Origin: CAZWVM01 sp964637705
Lineage (GTDB): Bacteria > UBA8481
DNA length: 7,650 nucleotides
Direction: 5' to 3'
NCBI GenBank assembly: GCA_964637705.1
Contig: CAZWVM010000173.1
Location: 1 to 7,650, forward strand
Shown here: piece after piece, positions 4,993 through 7,650 of the stretch
How the letters are laid out: each line of letters opens with the position of its first letter
Position numbering within the stretch: the first letter of the stretch is position 1
Position numbers and translations under genes: made by a program
The notes under the pieces: generated by a model
What the model was told of the DNA's origin: nothing
Databases searched by the model: none
What the model saw: the letters and a program-made list of their open reading frames with translations, nothing else

Positions 4993-7217
4993 AGCTCGCG
5001 AAGCGCTGGGAGATCCGGCGGCCGGAGCCCGAGGTCGTCCTCAAGCTCTCCTCCGCCCTCTCCGTCTCCGAGCCCGTGGCGCGGCTCCTGGCCGCGCGCG
5101 GCTTCGATTCGCCCGAGGCGGCGATCGCGTTCCTCGAGGCCGACCTCGAGGCGCTCGAGAATCCCTACCTCCTGCCCGACATGGAGAAGGCCGTGCGCCG
5201 CCTCATGATCGCGGTGAAGCGCCGCGAGAAGGTCTTCGTCGCGGGGGACCGCGACACCGACGGCGTCACCTCCACGGCGCTTCTCGTCAACCTGCTCGAA
5301 CTGCTCGGTCTCGACGTCGGCTGGAAGGTGCCCTCCCCGAAGGACGGCTACGGCCTCTCGTCGGCCGCTGTCGCCGCCGCGGTCGAGGCGAAGGCGTCGC
5401 TCCTCGTGACCGTGGACTGCGGGATCCGCGATATCGCGGGCGTGGAGGAGGCGCGGGGGAAGGGGATGGACGTGATCGTCCTCGATCACCACGAGCCGGG
5501 CGAGGAGCTGCCGCGCGCGTGGGCGGTCGTCGACGCGAAGCGCGCCGACAGCGCCTACCCCTTTCCGGACCTCTCGGCCTGCGGCGTCGCCTTCAAGTTC
5601 GCCCAGGCGGCCCTGCTCGCGACCGACCCCGAGTTCCATGACAGGACGATCGTCTTCTTCGACGTGGAGACGACCGGCATGAGCCCGGCGCGGGACGAGA
5701 TCATCGAGATCGCGGGGCTGAAGACCCGTAACGGCGTGGAGATCGGGCGGTTCGAGTCGCTGATCAAGCCGGAGGGCGCGGTGCCGGCGGCTCTCACCGA
5801 GATCCACGGGATCACGGAAGCGATGCTCGCGGGCGCCCCGCCGGCCTCCGAGGTCGTTCCCGCCTTCATCGAGTTCGCCGGCGACGCGGTGCTGGCGGCG
5901 CACAACGTCACCTTCGACCTCAACTTCCTCGCGGCGGCGGCGGAGAAGCACGGGGGGCGGAAGGTGCGGAACGAGACCTTCGACACGCTCGCCGAGGCGC
6001 GCGGCCAGTTCCCGGCGACGGACCACCGCCTCGGCGCTCTCACCGAGAAGCTCGGGATCGTCCACGACGAGAAGCACCGCGCGCTCTCCGACGTCTTCGC
6101 CGTCTTCGCGCTCTTCCGCCGCCTGATCTCGCGTCGCAACGACAAGCTCCAGTATTTCCTCAAGAACTCGCTCGACCTCGTCGCGCTCTCGACCCTGGCC
6201 GATGTCGTTCCCTTGCGGGGGGAGAACCGCGTCCTGGTGAAGCGCGGGCTGGAGGCCTTGAAGAAGAGCGCGCGGCCGGGGGTTGAGGCGATGCGCGAGG
6301 CGTTTCTCCGCAACGAGTCGATCACGGCGAAGGACGTCGCGTGGTCCCTCGTTCCGGCCCTGAATGCGGCCGGGCGCATGGGACGGGCCTCGCGCGCTGT
6401 GGAACTGCTGCTCGCGAAGGGCGCCGAGGAGGCGCGGCTGATCGTCGCGGAGCTCTCCGCGTTGAACGCCGAACGGAAGGAGCGGCTGCGCACGAACTCG
6501 GCGGCCGTCATGGAGGAACTGGATCGCAGCTTCGACCCGGGCCGCGACAGCGTCGCCGTGGTCGCGGTGAAGGAGATCGAGCACGGTGTGACGGGGATCG
6601 TCGCGAACCGCGTCGTCGGCGATCTCGGCCGCCCGACGCTCATCTTCATCGACGACGGCTCGGAGAGGATGGTCGGCACGGCGCGGTCCATCCCCGGCTA
6701 CGACATCGTCGCGGCCCTGGAGCGCCTGGCGCACCTCCTCGAGAAGTACGGTGGGCACGCGGGCGCGGCAGGCGTGACGGTTCTCAGGGAGAACCTCGAG
6801 CGGCTCAAGAGGGAACTGGACGCGATGGTGGCGGCGGAGGTGCCGGCGGACCGCCTGATCCCGAGGCTCGGGATCGACGCGGAGGTGCGGGTCGCCGAGG
6901 TCTCTGCGCGTCTGCTTGCCGAATTGGAGCGGCTCGAACCGACCGGTCACGGCAACGAGCGCGCGGTCTTCTGCGTGCGCAACGCGACGGTGGCGGAGGC
7001 GAAGCGGATGGGCGACCGGGGCCAGCACTTGAAGCTCGCTCTCCGGGGCGACGGGGCGCGGATGGAGGCGGTTCTCTGGAACGCCGATCTCGCCTGGACT
7101 CCGATGGCGGAGGACCGCGTCGACCTGGCCTTCACGATGGAGAAGAACGACTGGAACGGACGTGCGGGCGTGCAGTGCCTGATCGAGGACGTGCGGCGCA
7201 CCGAGTCGAGGGCGTAG
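4989..7217 (+). CDS. recJ: RecJ single-strand exonuclease with an inserted DEDDh 3'-5' exonuclease domain
   Basis: RecJ degrades single-stranded DNA 5' to 3' in recombination and mismatch/base-excision repair using two metal ions. Of 742 codons, residues 1-215 and 384-742 form a RecJ frame of about 570 aa, close to E. coli RecJ. It has motif I GDRDTDGVTS (86-95), TVDCGI (141-146), DHH (166-168), LADVVPL (403-409), LNAAGRMG (458-465), the DHHA1 glycine motif GGHAGAAG (588-595) and a C-terminal OB-type domain (about 625-735, with LERLEPTGHGN). Residues 218-382 are an entire DnaQ/PolC-like exonuclease: Exo I FFDVETTG (D225, E227), Exo II HNVTFD (D310) and Exo III HRALSD (H363, D368). The insertion falls between the DHH motif and the ADVV motif of the same domain. 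The TTG start keeps the usual RecJ N-terminus (W7, then the ARLLAARGF helix). No frameshift or lost catalytic residue is visible; motif I has Arg and Thr where Tyr and Val/Ala are usual. Confidence 0.95.
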   Translation: MKLAKRWEIRRPEPEVVLKLSSALSVSEPVARLLAARGFDSPEAAIAFLEADLEALENPYLLPDMEKAVRRLMIAVKRREKVFVAGDRDTDGVTSTALLVNLLELLGLDVGWKVPSPKDGYGLSSAAVAAAVEAKASLLVTVDCGIRDIAGVEEARGKGMDVIVLDHHEPGEELPRAWAVVDAKRADSAYPFPDLSACGVAFKFAQAALLATDPEFHDRTIVFFDVETTGMSPARDEIIEIAGLKTRNGVEIGRFESLIKPEGAVPAALTEIHGITEAMLAGAPPASEVVPAFIEFAGDAVLAAHNVTFDLNFLAAAAEKHGGRKVRNETFDTLAEARGQFPATDHRLGALTEKLGIVHDEKHRALSDVFAVFALFRRLISRRNDKLQYFLKNSLDLVALSTLADVVPLRGENRVLVKRGLEALKKSARPGVEAMREAFLRNESITAKDVAWSLVPALNAAGRMGRASRAVELLLAKGAEEARLIVAELSALNAERKERLRTNSAAVMEELDRSFDPGRDSVAVVAVKEIEHGVTGIVANRVVGDLGRPTLIFIDDGSERMVGTARSIPGYDIVAALERLAHLLEKYGGHAGAAGVTVLRENLERLKRELDAMVAAEVPADRLIPRLGIDAEVRVAEVSARLLAELERLEPTGHGNERAVFCVRNATVAEAKRMGDRGQHLKLALRGDGARMEAVLWNADLAWTPMAEDRVDLAFTMEKNDWNGRAGVQCLIEDVRRTESRA
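5640..6134 (+). other. DEDDh exonuclease domain nested inside recJ
   Basis: This segment encodes RecJ residues 218-382. It contains a complete set of DEDDh residues: D225 and E227, D310, and H363 with D368. Typical surrounding elements include EIIEIAGLK (237-245), a LIKPEG strand-turn (258-263), ALTEIHGIT (268-276) and DHRLGALTEKLGI (345-357). It stays in frame with recJ on both sides, with matching base composition, and has no stop or start of its own. It is therefore a domain insertion and not a separate gene. Confidence 0.93.
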
Positions 7218-7230
7218 GGAGGAGAAGAAC

Positions 7231-7473
7231 ATGGCGGAGACGAGGGTGCAGTATGCGGTCGTGGATGCGATCGAGGAGGGGACGTGCGTCGTCCTCTTCG
7301 ACGACGGTCCGAAGCTCCATCTCGAGGCGTCGTTCCTGCCGGCGGGCGTCAAACCCGGCACGGTCCTGAGGGTGACCTTCGAGGTGGACGAAGCGGAGCA
7401 GGCGCGGCGGGTGGGGCAGATCCAGGACCTCCAGACGCGGCTCCTGAACCGCACGCGGAACCGGAAGCCGTAG
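7231..7473 (+). CDS. DUF3006-family small protein
   Basis: This 80-aa protein matches what I know of DUF3006: an N-terminal strand pair (YAVVDAIEEGTCVVLF, 8-23), an ASFLPAGVKPGTVLRVTFEVD core (33-53; the hallmark LPAGVKPGTVL) and a charged C-terminal helix. The family is probably a small beta-barrel of unknown function. DUF3006 genes often sit next to ComEC-type DNA-uptake or metallo-beta-lactamase genes, to my recollection. Here the neighbour is recJ, 13 bases upstream. GGAGG at 7218-7222, eight bases before the ATG, is the clearest ribosome site in the window, so it is probably translated at a good level from the operon mRNA. Confidence 0.88.
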   Translation: MAETRVQYAVVDAIEEGTCVVLFDDGPKLHLEASFLPAGVKPGTVLRVTFEVDEAEQARRVGQIQDLQTRLLNRTRNRKP

Positions 7474-7484
7474 CGGGCCGCGCC

Positions 7485-7650
7485 GTGAAGGCCGTCGTCC
7501 TCGGCGCCGGGCCCTGCGGTCTCTCCGCCGCCCGCCGCCTCTCCGCCCGGGGCGTCGAGACGGTCGTCGTCGACCGGATGCCCTTTGTCGGGGGGGCCTC
7601 GGCCTCGCGGCCCGTCGGCGACGGCTCCGCGCGCATGGACTTCGGCCCGC
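7485..7650 (+). CDS. FAD-dependent oxidoreductase, amine-oxidase/protoporphyrinogen-oxidase-like (partial, runs off window)
   Basis: Only the first 55 codons are present. They begin with a Rossmann dinucleotide-binding motif, VVLGAGPCGLSAARRLSARG (4-23), then the acidic strand end VVVD (27-30), FVGGASAS (34-41) and RMDFGP (50-55). This pattern fits the flavin amine oxidase, protoporphyrinogen oxidase, phytoene desaturase and UDP-galactopyranose mutase superfamily, where DxGP often precedes a His. The substrate cannot be told from this fragment. The start is GTG at 7485, 11 bases after the DUF3006 stop with only a weak ribosome site (AGCGGG), so it is likely the next gene of the same operon. 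The gene is cut by the window edge. Confidence 0.85.
   Translation, partial: MKAVVLGAGPCGLSAARRLSARGVETVVVDRMPFVGGASASRPVGDGSARMDFGP

Noticed and set aside
4881..7454. Long reverse-strand open frame of 857 codons opposite recJ
   Set aside because: It is an antisense shadow: Arg/His/Glu-rich with no domain, while the forward strand encodes intact DHH and DEDDh motifs.

Overview
The window is GC-rich (well over 60% by eye) and densely coded. It carries housekeeping genes in two forward-strand operons, with a short lower-GC insert between them holding one reverse-strand gene. The proteins are bacterial: CoaD-type PPAT, single-domain phosphotransacetylase, trimeric purine nucleoside phosphorylase, DeoA and RecJ. 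GC-rich codon use, TTG/GTG starts and a dispersed 'CACAGAGACRCRGAGA' intergenic repeat would suit an Acidobacteriota-, deltaproteobacteria- or other deep-branching-phylum-like genome. This is an impression; nothing here fixes the taxon.

Layout: (1) 1-275 is a non-coding leader, possibly with the last codons of an upstream gene, a copy of the CACAGAGA-type repeat and a small hairpin. (2) 276-2155 is a forward operon of coaD (pantetheine-phosphate adenylyltransferase), pta (phosphate acetyltransferase, 4-bp ATGA overlap) and a 123-aa protein with a GspF-like N-terminus and a C-terminal membrane anchor. (3) 2157-2501, reverse strand, is a small basic protein with two predicted zinc sites. It ends one base from the previous gene and has a near-consensus promoter at 2592-2620. 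(4) 2502-2828 is a lower-GC divergent regulatory region. (5) 2829 to the window end is a forward operon of punA, deoA, recJ, a DUF3006 gene and the start of an FAD-dependent oxidoreductase that runs off the edge.

The most notable item is recJ (4989-7217, 742 codons). A complete DEDDh (DnaQ/PolC-epsilon-like) 3'-5' exonuclease domain, about residues 218-382, is inserted inside the RecJ DHH phosphoesterase domain. All catalytic residues of both nucleases appear present. One polypeptide may therefore combine 5'-3' and 3'-5' single-strand exonuclease activity. It is translationally coupled (TTGA overlap) to two nucleoside phosphorylase genes, so the operon may join DNA degradation or repair to nucleoside salvage. 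PunA and DeoA would release purine bases and thymine with (deoxy)ribose-1-phosphate, and CoaD and Pta serve CoA synthesis and acetyl-CoA/acetyl-phosphate exchange. The linking of nuclease and salvage functions is inference from gene order.
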